DNA of 64,000 nucleotides from the NCBI RefSeq assembly GCF_900114495.1, contig NZ_FOZI01000002.1:372001-436000 (forward strand), written 5' to 3'. The position numbers and the translations under genes were made by a program. Of this stretch, positions 49,087 through 58,055 are shown in pieces; the stretch's first letter is position 1, and every line of letters begins with the position of its first letter. Source of the stretch: Dyella sp. OK004 (lineage in GTDB: Bacteria; Pseudomonadota; Gammaproteobacteria; Xanthomonadales; Rhodanobacteraceae). The notes under the pieces were generated by a model. That model was not told the DNA's origin. It was given only the letters and a program-made list of their open reading frames with translations, and did no database searches.

Positions 49087-49656
49087 TTAGCCGAGGGCCA
49101 CCATCGCGGCCACCGCCGCATTCCTTTGATCTTTGCCCCAAGGCGCGCCGGCCCCGCGGCCCAATGCGCTTATCTGCTGCGTCATGCGCGCCGTCGATAT
49201 CCCCAGGCGCCCGCACGCTTCTTCCTCGAGCGATTTCTCAGAGATAGCCACCACTGGCACGCCGCACGCCTCTGCGGCCTCGCACAACACCTGTGGAAAC
49301 AGCACCCCTTCCGCCTTGTGCATGCGGATATGCACGGCGAGGATTTCGGTCGTAGTCCATGCAGGCATCGCCCCGGGCATCAACACCGCGCAAGCCATGG
49401 GCTCATGTCCCTCGGCGCGACAGTGCTCAAGCGCCTCGCGCATTCGCTGCAACGTGGTGCGCCGCACCACGTCGACCGCGTGCTTCAGCAAAGCATCGGC
49501 TTCGCCGTGGGCGGCGGCGTGATACGGATGCTTCTCCCAGTCGGCACCCTCCTCGACAAGGGTGATCCGTTGCCGGTCGACTAGCACCAGACCCTCACCG
49601 ACCACCACCAGCACCGCCCAGCCGGAATGCGCCTTCCAACCCAGAGCGACTTTCAT
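49087..49656 (-). CDS. Conserved hypothetical protein
   Basis: A 189-residue cytosolic protein from ATG 49656 (GAGGTGG upstream). The N-terminal strand KVALGWKAHSGWAVLVVV, next LVLVDRQRITLVE, has the look of an RNase H-like or DUF429-type fold with an Asp in the second strand, but no catalytic set can be confirmed. The middle is helical with many His residues (YHAAAHGEADALLKHAVD), and the C-terminus is rich in Gly/Ala. Function unknown. It reads away from the AT-rich region ahead of the PKD gene. Confidence 0.6.
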   Translation of the reverse strand: MKVALGWKAHSGWAVLVVVGEGLVLVDRQRITLVEEGADWEKHPYHAAAHGEADALLKHAVDVVRRTTLQRMREALEHCRAEGHEPMACAVLMPGAMPAWTTTEILAVHIRMHKAEGVLFPQVLCEAAEACGVPVVAISEKSLEEEACGRLGISTARMTQQISALGRGAGAPWGKDQRNAAVAAMVALG

Positions 49657-50269
49657 GCCGGCCACCTCTTTTCGCCACCTGATGGCGAGTCTTCGCGCTG
49701 TGACATTACGCGCGTTTCGAGCGACGCAATAAATTGCCGTGGAAAACGATTACTCGTGAAACCACTTTTGACGCGGTTTTGATTTATTCGCAATCCGCGT
49801 ATAGCGCGATTAATAAAGCACATCGCAAGAACCGCACGGCTAAGCCATCGGCCGTGGCAATGAAAATCGTTCAAAAGCACGCCGATTAGCCACTTATTCG
49901 CAAGAAAGCGACGCATGATGCTACGCCCGTTCAAACACCTTAATTAGCCCAAAACGCGGCATTTGGAAGTTCTAAATTTCCAATTGACCCAACCCCCGAA
50001 CCTCTCTATATCGTCGTCAATTCGTTGATCGGGGGAGCGGTTGACGAATGATCCCAGGGCGATACCACGCGGGCACACGTCGCCAATCGTCATTCACGCG
50101 CCAGCAGTCAAGGATTGACCCGGGGGCGGCGCCATGGATGTTCGGGGTCCGTGGAAGCAACAAAGCATCTAGCGGCACACATGTGCCGAATTGAGTCTTG
50201 TGCATGGGGTCCACGCGGCCGCATCGGGCGCGCTTGTCCCTGAAAAAAACCACTACTGGGGAACTACTC
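49657..50269. other. 613-bp AT-rich intergenic region upstream of the PKD protein gene
   Basis: Visibly lower GC than its neighbours, especially 49690-50000. It contains TTGGAA/TTCCAA arms (49963-49983) and a CGGCACA-CA-TGTGCCG palindrome (50173-50188) about 90 bp before the PKD gene. No gene is supported; the 93-residue minus-strand frame at 49653-49934 has no ribosome-binding site or family features. Probably the regulatory region of the secreted protein, possibly acquired. Confidence 0.55.
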
Positions 50270-52159
50270 ATGAAAGGTCGTTTAATCACCGTAGCCGCTG
50301 TTACGGCCCTGCTTACGCTGGCCGGAAGCGCGATCGCTACAGGCAATGGAAGCAATGCCAGCAACGGCAATACCGCTGCGCAAGCTGCGGGCAATCCTTA
50401 TGCACCGAACTATGGCCATTCGTATCGCCATGGCGCCATTCCCACCCGTGAAGCTCACAGCAAGATGAAGCAGTACGCCGCGCTGCATGCAGCGACCGCG
50501 GCAGCCACCGGCACCGAGACGCTGAGCTATGGCGGCGGCATCGATGGCATCGGCGTCACCAGCGGCACACCCAAGGTGTACTTAGTGGTGTACGGCAGCC
50601 AGTGGGGCACATCGAGCACCGACGCCAACGGCAATATGACCCTTTCGGGCGACGCCAACGGCGCTGTGCCTTATCTGGAAAAGCTGTTCAAGGGCCTGGG
50701 CACCGGCAGTGAGCTTTGGTCCGGCACCATGACCCAGTACTGCGATGGCTCCAGCGTTTCATCGGGTGCCACTTCCTGCCCCAGTGGCGCAGCCCAGATC
50801 GGCTACCCCACCGGAGGAGCGTTCGCCGGCATCTGGTACGACAACTCCGTCGCTTCGCCGTCCAATGCCACCGCGGCACAGCTCGGCCAAGAAGCCGTCA
50901 ACGCCGCCGCGCATTTCGGCAACACCACGGCAGCTTCCAACCGCTACGTGCAGTACGTGATCCTGTCGCCCACCGGCACGCACCCGGACGGTTTCAACAC
51001 CTCCAGCGGCCAGTTCTGCGCATGGCATGACTACAACACCGATGCGGGCGTGAGCTCACCCTACGGCGACATCGCCTTTACCAACATGCCGTATGTCAGC
51101 GACATGGGCACCAGCTGCGGACAGAACTACGTCAACAGCGGTTCCGCCGGTACGCTCGATGGCTTCTCCATCGTGGAAGGCCACGAGTACGCCGAAACCA
51201 TCACCGACCAGAACCCGGCCGGCGGTTGGACCAACCACACTGGCTCCAGCTACAACGGCCAGGAGAACGGTGACGAATGCGCATGGCTCAGCAGCGGCCA
51301 GGGCGCCAGCGCCAACGTGACGATGGGCAACGGCACCTACGCGATGCAGAGCACCTGGTCCAACGACACCAATCGCTGCGACATCTCGCATCCGATCGTC
51401 GGCGGCGGCAGCGGCGGTGGCGGCACACCCACGGCCAACTTCAGCTTCACCACCAGCGGCCTGACTGCCAACTTCACCGATAGCTCCACCGATAGCGGCG
51501 GCACCATTTCGTCGCACTCCTGGACCTTCGGCGACAACGGCACCTCCACCGCCACCAACCCGAGCCACACCTATGCGGCCGGCGGCACCTACAGCGTGAC
51601 CGAGACGGTGACCGATAGCGTCAGCGGCAAGAACAGCAGCAAGACCTCGTCGGTAACGGTAAGCAGCGGCGGTGGCGGCGGTAGCCAGCTCATCGTCAAC
51701 CCGGGCTTCGAAACCGGTGCTGCCACGCCGTGGTCGATGAGCTCCGGCGTGCTGTGCAGCAACAGCGGCTGCAGTGGTGAAACCGCCCATGGTGGTACCT
51801 GGTTCGCATGGCTCGACGGCTATGGCAGCGCCCATACCGACACCGTCTCGCAACAGGTTGCCATTCCGAGCGGCAAGACCTCGGCCACGCTGACGTTCTA
51901 CCTGCACATCGACACGGCGGAGACGACCACCACCACCGCGTACGACAAGCTCAACGTGCAGGTACTCAACAGCAGCGGCACCGTGCTGAAGACGCTGGCC
52001 ACTTACTCCAACCTCAACAAGGGAACGGGTTACACCCAGCGCAGCTTCGACCTGAGCGCCTATATCGGCCAGACCGTGACCATCAAGTTCACGGGCACCG
52101 AAGACAGCTCGCTGCAGACCTCGTTCGTGCTGGACGACGTCAACTTGAACGTGCAGTAA
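50270..52159 (+). CDS. Secreted PKD-domain protein with HExxE motif
   Basis: A 629-residue exported protein. ATG 50270 (GGGGAAC upstream) opens a signal peptide ending GSAIATG. Residues ~100-375 are a Gly/Ser/Thr-rich domain with [13 protein letters not shown] (HEYAE at 305-309), followed by NPAGGW and a Glu-rich GQENGDE; similar 'HExAE..TD' secreted proteins are thought to be metalloprotease-like. A Gly-rich linker leads to a PKD domain (~387-470), then a Gly linker and a beta-sandwich C-terminal domain (~477-629) with carbohydrate-binding appearance. Likely a secreted polymer-binding hydrolase; not proven. Confidence 0.75.
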   Translation: MKGRLITVAAVTALLTLAGSAIATGNGSNASNGNTAAQAAGNPYAPNYGHSYRHGAIPTREAHSKMKQYAALHAATAAATGTETLSYGGGIDGIGVTSGTPKVYLVVYGSQWGTSSTDANGNMTLSGDANGAVPYLEKLFKGLGTGSELWSGTMTQYCDGSSVSSGATSCPSGAAQIGYPTGGAFAGIWYDNSVASPSNATAAQLGQEAVNAAAHFGNTTAASNRYVQYVILSPTGTHPDGFNTSSGQFCAWHDYNTDAGVSSPYGDIAFTNMPYVSDMGTSCGQNYVNSGSAGTLDGFSIVEGHEYAETITDQNPAGGWTNHTGSSYNGQENGDECAWLSSGQGASANVTMGNGTYAMQSTWSNDTNRCDISHPIVGGGSGGGGTPTANFSFTTSGLTANFTDSSTDSGGTISSHSWTFGDNGTSTATNPSHTYAAGGTYSVTETVTDSVSGKNSSKTSSVTVSSGGGGGSQLIVNPGFETGAATPWSMSSGVLCSNSGCSGETAHGGTWFAWLDGYGSAHTDTVSQQVAIPSGKTSATLTFYLHIDTAETTTTTAYDKLNVQVLNSSGTVLKTLATYSNLNKGTGYTQRSFDLSAYIGQTVTIKFTGTEDSSLQTSFVLDDVNLNVQ

Positions 52160-52205
52160 GAAGTGGGGGCACGGTGGGCTTTCGAGCTCGCCGGCCAAAA
52201 TGGAG

Positions 52206-52236
52206 ACGGGGCTGCGAAAGCAGCCCCGTTTCTTTT
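52206..52236 (+). terminator. Rho-independent terminator of the PKD gene
   Basis: ACGGGGCTGC-GAAA-GCAGCCCCGT followed by TTCTTTTTC, 47 bp after the stop and just before the convergent hydrolase end. Confidence 0.93.
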
Positions 52237-52242
52237 TCTCTT

Positions 52243-53199
52243 CTAGGGTTCAGTGCGCCCCAGCACCAATCGATGACTGGCCAGGAAACCACCCACCAAA
52301 TGCGCCACCTCGTCTGGCGCATCCAGCGTGGCGAAGTGCGTCGAGTCGAGAACATGCACTTCCGCCTGAGGTGCATCGCGCAGATAGGCCTTGGCTCCAG
52401 GCGTCGTGAAAAACTGATCGCGCTTGCCCCATAGCACCAGCACCGGCACTTTCAACTTGCGCAGCGTCGCCTGCCATTGCGGATAACGACCCACATTAGT
52501 CCCGTAGTCGAACCAGAGGTCACTGCGGGCTTCAGCCACGCCCGGCCGCTGCGCCGCCGCAACCATCTGAAGCGAAGCGTCGAGGCCGGCATGATCTTCA
52601 TCCTCCCAGCCGACCGCCTGCGGATAGGTCATCGACTTGATGTAGTTGATGCGCCGCTGATCGATAGCCGGATTGCGCCTCACCCAGTGACGCCGCAACT
52701 CGCCGTTCGGATCCTGCGCCGAAGGAAAGCCATCCAGGTGAATCACGCCGTTCTGCACGATGATGGCCGTAACGGCCTCCGGGTGGGTGCTGATCAGGCG
52801 GAAACCCACCGGCACGCCATAGTCCTGCATATACAGGCCATACCGCTCGATGCCGCGCGCCTTCAGGAAATCCGCAACGGTCTGCGCGAGGTGGTCGAAG
52901 GTGTAACGGTAAGCGTCACGGCTGGGTGCATCGGAGTAGCCAAAGGACGGATAGTCCATCGCGATGACATGCACCCGCTGGTGTGCAGCGATGTTCTCCA
53001 TCACCTTGGCATACATGATGGAGGACAGCGGGTTGCCATGCAGAAAGACCACGGTTGGATCGGTGGGGTTGCCTGCTTCACGGTAGAAGATATGCAGGCC
53101 ATCCACCTCCTGCCATCCTTCGCGAAGAGATGACCCCTCTGCCGCGGTAGCGGCGGTACAAAAGGCCAGCAACGACAGCAACAACGCAAACAGCTTCAT
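52243..53199 (-). CDS. Exported alpha/beta hydrolase with Asp nucleophile (dehalogenase/epoxide-hydrolase type)
   Basis: A 318-residue periplasmic hydrolase with signal peptide ending TAATAAEG. The nucleophile elbow reads LYMQDYGVPVG, i.e. Asp rather than Ser, as in haloalkane dehalogenases and epoxide hydrolases. HGNPLSS supplies the oxyanion/halide loop, GKRDQFF the acid, and DSTHFATLD the His. ATG 53199 has GGAGAGCTC upstream. It is divergent from a GcvA-like LysR gene across a palindrome-containing gap, so it is probably the regulator's target. Confidence 0.88.
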   Translation of the reverse strand: MKLFALLLSLLAFCTAATAAEGSSLREGWQEVDGLHIFYREAGNPTDPTVVFLHGNPLSSIMYAKVMENIAAHQRVHVIAMDYPSFGYSDAPSRDAYRYTFDHLAQTVADFLKARGIERYGLYMQDYGVPVGFRLISTHPEAVTAIIVQNGVIHLDGFPSAQDPNGELRRHWVRRNPAIDQRRINYIKSMTYPQAVGWEDEDHAGLDASLQMVAAAQRPGVAEARSDLWFDYGTNVGRYPQWQATLRKLKVPVLVLWGKRDQFFTTPGAKAYLRDAPQAEVHVLDSTHFATLDAPDEVAHLVGGFLASHRLVLGRTEP

Positions 53200-53248
53200 G
53201 AGCTCTCCAGCAAGATGTCAGACTTCGCATCGCCGCCATGTCGGCGGG

Positions 53249-53282
53249 CCGAATACTGAACGGCGCGGCCACGAGTATTCGG
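53249..53282. promoter_or_regulatory. Inverted repeat in hydrolase/LysR divergent gap, candidate operator
   Basis: CCGAATACT (53249-53257) and AGTATTCGG (53274-53282) are perfect complements, with 16 bases between. A second, CCGTGAA/TTCACGG, lies at 53296-53319. Both are in the 155-bp divergent gap. Confidence 0.55.
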
Positions 53283-53354
53283 TGACCGACGAGCGCCGTG
53301 AAGTGATGTTTTTTCACGGCAGCATGAATGCCATTCAATCCACGGGACGAACGG

Positions 53355-54230
53355 ATGCGCTACGTACTACCGCCCATGCACACCCTGCGCACCTTCGAAG
53401 CGCTCAGCCGGTTGCGCAGCTTCACGGTTACCGCTGAAGAACTGCATCTGACCACAAGCGCGGTCAGTCACCAGATCCGCGCGATCGAATCGTTCTATGC
53501 AACCAAGTTGTTCCGGCGCAACCGGCACGATGTCTCATTGACGCCGGCAGGCGAGAAGCTATTGGAGGTTGTCCAGGGCTTCCTGCAGCAGCTGTCGTCC
53601 CTTGGCGAATCCCTGCGCACCCAGGACCCTCACCGTCTTTCCGTGACGGCGCCGCCCTCGCTGGTCAGCCGCTGGCTCATGCCGCGACTCGGCGACTTTC
53701 TCAGAGCGTATCCGGAGGTCGACTTCAAGCTCCACGCCACACTCACGCTGATCGACCTCGACGCCGAGCAGGCCGATGTCGCCGTCCGCTACGGCGACGG
53801 CCGCTGGCCCGGGCTGCACAGTGAAAAACTTTTCGACGAACAGATCTTTCCCGTCGCGTCGCCCACATATGTCGCCCGGGCGAAGCTGCATAAATCATCG
53901 AAGCTCAAAGGCTGCACCTTGCTGCGCGACGACTTTCAATCATGGGAGCGCTGGGGCGAAGCGACCGGAGAGAATCTGGATGCGTCAGCGTGGGGGCCTG
54001 TCTACAGCGACTCCGCATTACTGCTGCAAGCCACCGAAGCCGGCCATGGTGTGGCGCTGGGCCGAAGCGTGCTGATCGCCGACGCCATCGCGGCCGGCGC
54101 GCTAATAAGAATAGGCAAGCGGGCGATCAGCGCACCGGGCTCGTATTACCTGGTGTCACCCACGCGCAAAGGCGAAGCCGCTCAGGCAACCGCATTTCGA
54201 CGCTGGTTGACGGAGCAGGCAGGCCGCTGA
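53355..54230 (+). CDS. LysR-family regulator (GcvA-like)
   Basis: A 291-residue LTTR. The N-terminus PMHTLRTFEALSRLRSFTVT and AEELHLTTSAVSHQIRAIE are characteristic of the GcvA subgroup, as is the LTPAGEKLL wing that follows. The effector domain contains DVAVRYGDGRWPGL, typical of GcvA/AmpR-type regulators. Start ATG 53355 chosen; 53328 and 53376 are alternatives. Probably controls the divergent exported hydrolase. The downstream NTF2-like gene is 93 bp away and may be co-transcribed. Confidence 0.88.
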   Translation: MRYVLPPMHTLRTFEALSRLRSFTVTAEELHLTTSAVSHQIRAIESFYATKLFRRNRHDVSLTPAGEKLLEVVQGFLQQLSSLGESLRTQDPHRLSVTAPPSLVSRWLMPRLGDFLRAYPEVDFKLHATLTLIDLDAEQADVAVRYGDGRWPGLHSEKLFDEQIFPVASPTYVARAKLHKSSKLKGCTLLRDDFQSWERWGEATGENLDASAWGPVYSDSALLLQATEAGHGVALGRSVLIADAIAAGALIRIGKRAISAPGSYYLVSPTRKGEAAQATAFRRWLTEQAGR

Positions 54231-54323
54231 ATAAATCACGTCGCTTGTAGCGGCCGTCAGAGCGACGGCTTCACTGCCCGCAAAAGCCTGTCTACATCAC
54301 CCCTCCCCATGCCGAGGTGTTTT

Positions 54324-54791
54324 ATGGAAATCCGTCAGCCCGTCCCACCCTTCACTGCCGAAACCGCCGCGCAAAAAGTGCGGCTGGCCGAAGATGCCTG
54401 GAATAGCCGCGACCCCGAGCGGGTTTCGCTGGCGTATTCGCCAGACACGCACTGGCGCAACCGAGCCGAGTTCATCGACGGCCGCGAAGCGGCCAAAGCC
54501 TTTCTCGAGCGCAAGTGGAATCGCGAGCTGGACTATCGGCTGATCAAAGAACTATGGGCGCATGACGGGCGCCGCATTGCTGTGCGGTTTGCCTACGAAT
54601 GGCACGACGATGCCGGCCAGTGGTATCGCAGCTATGGCAACGAGAACTGGGAGTTCAACGACGCGGGGCTGATGACCCATCGTCACGCCTCCATCAATGA
54701 CCGGCCCATCCCCGTATCGGAGCGCAAGTTTCACTGGCCTCACGGGCGCCGCCCGGATGACCACCCGGAGCTGAGTTCTTTCGGATTCTGA
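54324..54791 (+). CDS. NTF2-like DUF1348 family protein
   Basis: A 155-residue cytosolic protein of the nuclear-transport-factor-2 fold, DUF1348 type. Family features: [55 protein letters not shown], and [15 protein letters not shown]. The cone-shaped fold often holds small hydrophobic ligands or serves as an isomerase or hydratase; here the activity is unknown. ATG 54324 has GAGGTG 7 bases upstream, better than 54309. Confidence 0.88.
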   Translation: MEIRQPVPPFTAETAAQKVRLAEDAWNSRDPERVSLAYSPDTHWRNRAEFIDGREAAKAFLERKWNRELDYRLIKELWAHDGRRIAVRFAYEWHDDAGQWYRSYGNENWEFNDAGLMTHRHASINDRPIPVSERKFHWPHGRRPDDHPELSSFGF

Positions 54792-54860
54792 GAGGCACGC
54801 GAAAGCCTGGAGGCGAACGCGCCGCACTACTCAACCCACACGATCGCGTTGGTGAATCAG

Positions 54861-54891
54861 AAGAGCCCTGCAACTTACTGCAAGGGCTCTT
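54861..54891. terminator. Hairpin spanning the stop of the SnoaL-like gene
   Basis: AAGAGCCCtgc...gcaAGGGCTCTT, 8-bp arms plus TGC/GCA, overlapping the stop codon at 54875-54877 of the minus-strand gene. Followed by A/T-poor sequence, so a pausing or mRNA-stability role is as likely as termination. Confidence 0.5.
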
Positions 54892-55405
54892 GATGCCCGA
54901 CTGGCAGCGACGCATTCAAGCGAGGCAACACCGCCGTATTCTGCGAAGCCGAAATACGCCATCGACCATCGCGGCGCTGATATACGTGCTTCAAGCGGGT
55001 CAGCAGCACACCCGGTGAAGTAGCGACTATGCCAGGCGGCAAGGCATGAAACTGCGTCACGCGGACGTCCGCATCGACAATGGCAACGTCTGCGCCGGCA
55101 AACTGGATTCGCCGCACTTTGCTTTCAAAGTGGCTGCCTTTGAACGGACCGGCAAAGATCTCGCCGTGGCGATCGCGAATCGCCGCGGGGTCATGCATGA
55201 TGCCGCCGAGAATATTGATGGACTCACCCTCCGGCCAGTATTCGCTCGCCCACATCACGGCATCGGCGGTATTCCATGCCTGTGCGAGGCGTTCGAGCGA
55301 CTCCCGTAGCGGCCGTTCGTCCAGCTCAACCGCATCGCTGGGTGCGGCACGCGAAAAAACCATGGCGCTTGCCGCAACGATGGATGAGAAGTACCTGCCT
55401 ATCAT
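54875..55405 (-). CDS. Exported SnoaL/DUF4440-like protein
   Basis: A 176-residue protein, ATG 55405 behind GGGAG. A signal-like segment (about 1-25, ending RAAPSDAVE) suggests export. The mature part has the NTF2/SnoaL-like start LAQAWNTADAVMWASEY, then DPAAIRDRHGEIFAGPFKGS, and the closing HVYQRRDGRWRISASQN typical of DUF4440/SgcJ proteins. Role unknown, possibly small-molecule binding. It is followed upstream by another secreted small protein on the same strand. Confidence 0.8.
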   Translation of the reverse strand: MIGRYFSSIVAASAMVFSRAAPSDAVELDERPLRESLERLAQAWNTADAVMWASEYWPEGESINILGGIMHDPAAIRDRHGEIFAGPFKGSHFESKVRRIQFAGADVAIVDADVRVTQFHALPPGIVATSPGVLLTRLKHVYQRRDGRWRISASQNTAVLPRLNASLPVGHQEPLQ

Positions 55406-55516
55406 GAGTGATCTCCCGATGACTCGTTGATGATGCAGATGACAGGGATAACGGCACGACCTACGCCCCAGGTTGTGGTGCAGGGACAGCATGCCGCTAT
55501 CAACCACCTTGCCCGA

Positions 55517-56026
55517 CTATGGCATGAAGCGCTTGCCGACAGCTGACGCACAACCGGTATTCAACAGATTGCCAGCCGGGTCGAAGAACTCGACCGTCGC
55601 CTGCGGCGTGGTGAATGCATTCGGGCCGGGTCCCATCACGATGGTCTGGGTGATCTTCTGTGTCTTGGCCAGCGCGCCATTCATCGTGATGAAGGCGAGT
55701 GTGGACGCCGTGTACTGCTTTTTGTGGCGAACATGGCTCCATACGCCGTGGCCCGGACCGCGTACCGCTGGATAGAACAGCGGGTTGGCGGTGGACTCGG
55801 TCACGGTTCCACCGTCAGCGAACGTGAGCAGGGAATAGAACGGCGCGCCGATCGGTGCGCCCGATTGGCAGTTATGCAGAGTGACCTGCACCTGCCACGT
55901 CCCGGTCAGGCCGTCTGAGTCCTCCCCGTCGTCCGACGCATAAGCCACCGCGCTCGAAGCGCATGCCAGAACGCACGCGCCCATCCAGGCCAGCGCGGTA
56001 GGTGTAACCCGATATTTCGTGATCAT
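55517..56026 (-). CDS. Secreted small protein, lipocalin-like appearance
   Basis: A 169-residue exported protein from ATG 56026 (GGAGAACG upstream), with signal peptide ending AVAYASDD. The mature part begins DSDGLTGTWQVQVTLHNCQ, the G-x-W strand typical of lipocalin-type beta barrels, followed by beta-rich stretches and a late Cys (LLNTGCASAVG) that could pair with the first. No named family recognised. Divergent from the TetR gene across a 200-bp gap with a palindrome, so it may be the TetR target. Confidence 0.65.
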   Translation of the reverse strand: MITKYRVTPTALAWMGACVLACASSAVAYASDDGEDSDGLTGTWQVQVTLHNCQSGAPIGAPFYSLLTFADGGTVTESTANPLFYPAVRGPGHGVWSHVRHKKQYTASTLAFITMNGALAKTQKITQTIVMGPGPNAFTTPQATVEFFDPAGNLLNTGCASAVGKRFMP

Positions 56027-56185
56027 GATCGTTCTCCGCTGAGTGATGTTCGATAGCCATGAAGCCGGGGCTTCATGGTCGATTTCCCTGTGTCTCGCTT
56101 GCGAAGCGAGAACCCACCCTGTGCCGATTGATCCACGGCGTTACTTGCCCTGCGTCCATGCCATTACGTCATCGCAGTGTCTTTA

Positions 56186-56220
56186 TGGCACTTTAGTGCC
56201 ACGAACGGTAATGCTAGAAT
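56186..56220 (+). promoter_or_regulatory. Palindrome and -10 box before the TetR gene
   Basis: TGGCACT-TT-AGTGCCA (56186-56201), a perfect 7-base inverted repeat, precedes TAGAAT (56215-56220). The -10 ends 6 bp before the TetR ATG, so transcription likely starts at or next to the A of ATG (leaderless mRNA). The palindrome falls in the -35 region, ideal for autorepression. Confidence 0.6.
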
Positions 56221-56226
56221 TTGGGC

Positions 56227-56913
56227 ATGTCAATCTCCAAAACGGATAGTTTTTCGGCGGCGGGACTGCGCAAAGGCCGTGCCAACCAGAAACAGCGCAC
56301 GCGACGCACGCTGCTGGAAACTGCTGCTGCACTGATTGCAAAAGGCGAGCGCCCAACCGTTACCGAGGTAGCGGATGCCGCGGGAATTTCCCGGCGCACC
56401 GCCTATCGCTACTTCCCCACGCAAGTGAAGCTGATGACAGAAGCGGCGCTCGAAGGCTTGCGCCCGTCGATGGAGTCCGCAATCAACGACGCGCCACCGG
56501 GCACCACCAGCGGTGCGATCGAAACGCGCGTGGATGCGCTGGTGGAACAGATGCAACGCCTGGCGCTAGCCAACGAAGCACTGCTGCGCACGATGATTCA
56601 TGAAACCGTGCTGCATGCACCGAGCGATACCCAGCCGCGAGGCTCGCGCCGGGTCGAATGGATTGAAGCGGCCATCCAACCGTTACGCGCACGCCTTGGC
56701 CCGGCTGCCTACGCGCGCCTGGTGTCGGGGTTGTCGCTCGTCGTCGGTATCGAAGCGCTGCTGGTGCTGCGCGACATCCGGGGCTTGTCAGGCACGCAAG
56801 CGATACAGGTCAGCCATTGGATGGCGCGCGCCTTGCTCAAGCAGAGCCTTGCCGATCGTCAAGCCGAGCAGCGCCGTGCGCGCAGCAAGCGGCGTGGTAG
56901 CAGCGAGTCGTAG
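56227..56913 (+). CDS. TetR-family transcriptional regulator
   Basis: A 228-residue regulator. The TetR helix-turn-helix is at about 20-65: RRTLLETAAALIAKG, PTVTEVADAAGISRRTAYRYF and the following PTQVKLM. The C-terminal ligand/dimerisation domain is helical and rich in Leu/Ala, ending in an Arg-rich tail (RRARSKRRGSS). Start ATG 56227 was chosen; a TTG 6 bases earlier is in frame. No effector or target can be named; the divergent secreted-protein gene is the nearest candidate. Confidence 0.88.
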   Translation: MSISKTDSFSAAGLRKGRANQKQRTRRTLLETAAALIAKGERPTVTEVADAAGISRRTAYRYFPTQVKLMTEAALEGLRPSMESAINDAPPGTTSGAIETRVDALVEQMQRLALANEALLRTMIHETVLHAPSDTQPRGSRRVEWIEAAIQPLRARLGPAAYARLVSGLSLVVGIEALLVLRDIRGLSGTQAIQVSHWMARALLKQSLADRQAEQRRARSKRRGSSES

Positions 56914-57016
56914 CTGGCGCAACGCAGGGCACCGGCACGTCACGAAGCAAGGCGCGCTCGCGCCACGTTAATCGCCCTGCCCTGCGCGTGAGAAAACGCG
57001 TGCTTCTTTGGCGCCG

Positions 57017-57772
57017 TTAGGCACGCACTATCGCGATACCAAGTGCCGCCAGCGGCGCAATCGTCTCTTCCGGCGTATCCGCTTCCACCACGATGGTGTT
57101 GGCCGCCGTGGCTTGCGCAATCACATACGGCGACGCCGCATTGATCTTCTCTGCCGAGGCCAACACCACAACCTCCGCCGCGCGTGCGACCAAGGCACGT
57201 TTGACGTAAGCCTCTTCCAGATCACCGGTGCTCAAGCCCGCGGTGGGATGCACGCCGGTGACGCCCATGAAATACACATCGGCGCGAATGTGGTTGATGG
57301 CTTCGATCGCCGCCGCGCCAACGGCGACGACGGAGTGTTTGAACAGTCGGCCGCCGATCATCACCACCTCGATACCAGGGTGACTCACCAACTCGACCGC
57401 GATGCTCGGGCTGTGCGTGACTACCGTGGCCTGCAAAGTGGCAGGCAGATGCCGCGCCAGCTGCACGCAGGTGGTGCCGCCATCAATGATCACGACCTGC
57501 CCCGGCAAAATCAGCTCCGCTGCCTTGCGCGCGATGGCCGACTTGGACTCCGTGCTGATCTGCTTGCGGTGCGCGAAATCCGCAGCGGCCGGCGACGACG
57601 GCAAAGCGCCGCCATGCACCCGCTGCAACAACCCTTCCGCCGCCAGCTCACGCAGGTCGCGGCGGATGGTGTCTTCGGAAACACCGTACTCCTCGCTCAG
57701 GGACTTGGCGATGACCTGCCCGTCCCGCTTGAGCGCGGCAAGGATGGCTTGCTTGCGATGGCTGGTCAGCAT
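57017..57772 (-). CDS. Orphan DeoR-family regulator
   Basis: A 251-residue DeoR-type repressor: MLTSHRKQAILAALKRDGQV, recognition helix in YGVSEDTIRRDLREL, wing RVHGGALP, then the sugar-phosphate-binding domain with IDGGTTCVQLARHL, IGGRLFKHS and a closing VVVEADTP. Similar in plan to the regulator at 13788, but no transporter or catabolic gene is adjacent. ATG 57772 lies directly below an array of TGCACGAAA repeats, so it probably represses itself and acts on a target elsewhere. Confidence 0.9.
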   Translation of the reverse strand: MLTSHRKQAILAALKRDGQVIAKSLSEEYGVSEDTIRRDLRELAAEGLLQRVHGGALPSSPAAADFAHRKQISTESKSAIARKAAELILPGQVVIIDGGTTCVQLARHLPATLQATVVTHSPSIAVELVSHPGIEVVMIGGRLFKHSVVAVGAAAIEAINHIRADVYFMGVTGVHPTAGLSTGDLEEAYVKRALVARAAEVVVLASAEKINAASPYVIAQATAANTIVVEADTPEETIAPLAALGIAIVRA

Positions 57773-57778
57773 GGCGTA

Positions 57779-57817
57779 TGCACGAAATTCATTGACTTTG
57801 CACGAAAATGCACGATA
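57779..57817. promoter_or_regulatory. Phased TGCACGAAA repeats, candidate DeoR operator
   Basis: TGCACGAAA at 57779 and 57799 and TGCACGATA at 57809, i.e. 20 and 10 bp apart on one face of the helix, immediately upstream of the DeoR start. Confidence 0.6.
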
Positions 57818-57881
57818 CGGTATTTGGCACTCCCTGACAACGCTGATTTGCGCCATGTCCCCGCGACGCCGCCTACCGACT

Positions 57882-57997
57882 CCCTCCCCTGCTCACAGGG
57901 GAGGGTTGGGGAGGGGTAAGTACTTGAGAAAGCGCGACTGGCGAGTCTGTCTCAAGAGCTCACCCCCTCCCAACCTCCCCCTGCGAGCACGGGGAGG
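57882..57997. repeat. Two C-rich hairpins in the DeoR-nudK gap
   Basis: CCCTCCCCT-gctcac-AGGGGAGGG (57882-57905) and CCTCCCC...GGGGAGG (57974-57997) in opposite orientation, both related to the mosaic part A. The rest of the 283-bp gap holds no gene. Confidence 0.7.
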
Positions 57998-58055
57998 AGC
58001 AGAAGGCTCAAACCCGGGATTCCATGCGACCCATGCCCTACCAAGAGCCGCCACC

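Noticed and set aside
49653-49934. 93-residue minus-strand ORF in the AT-rich gap
   Set aside because: No ribosome-binding site, no domain, overlaps the better-supported gene start at 49656.
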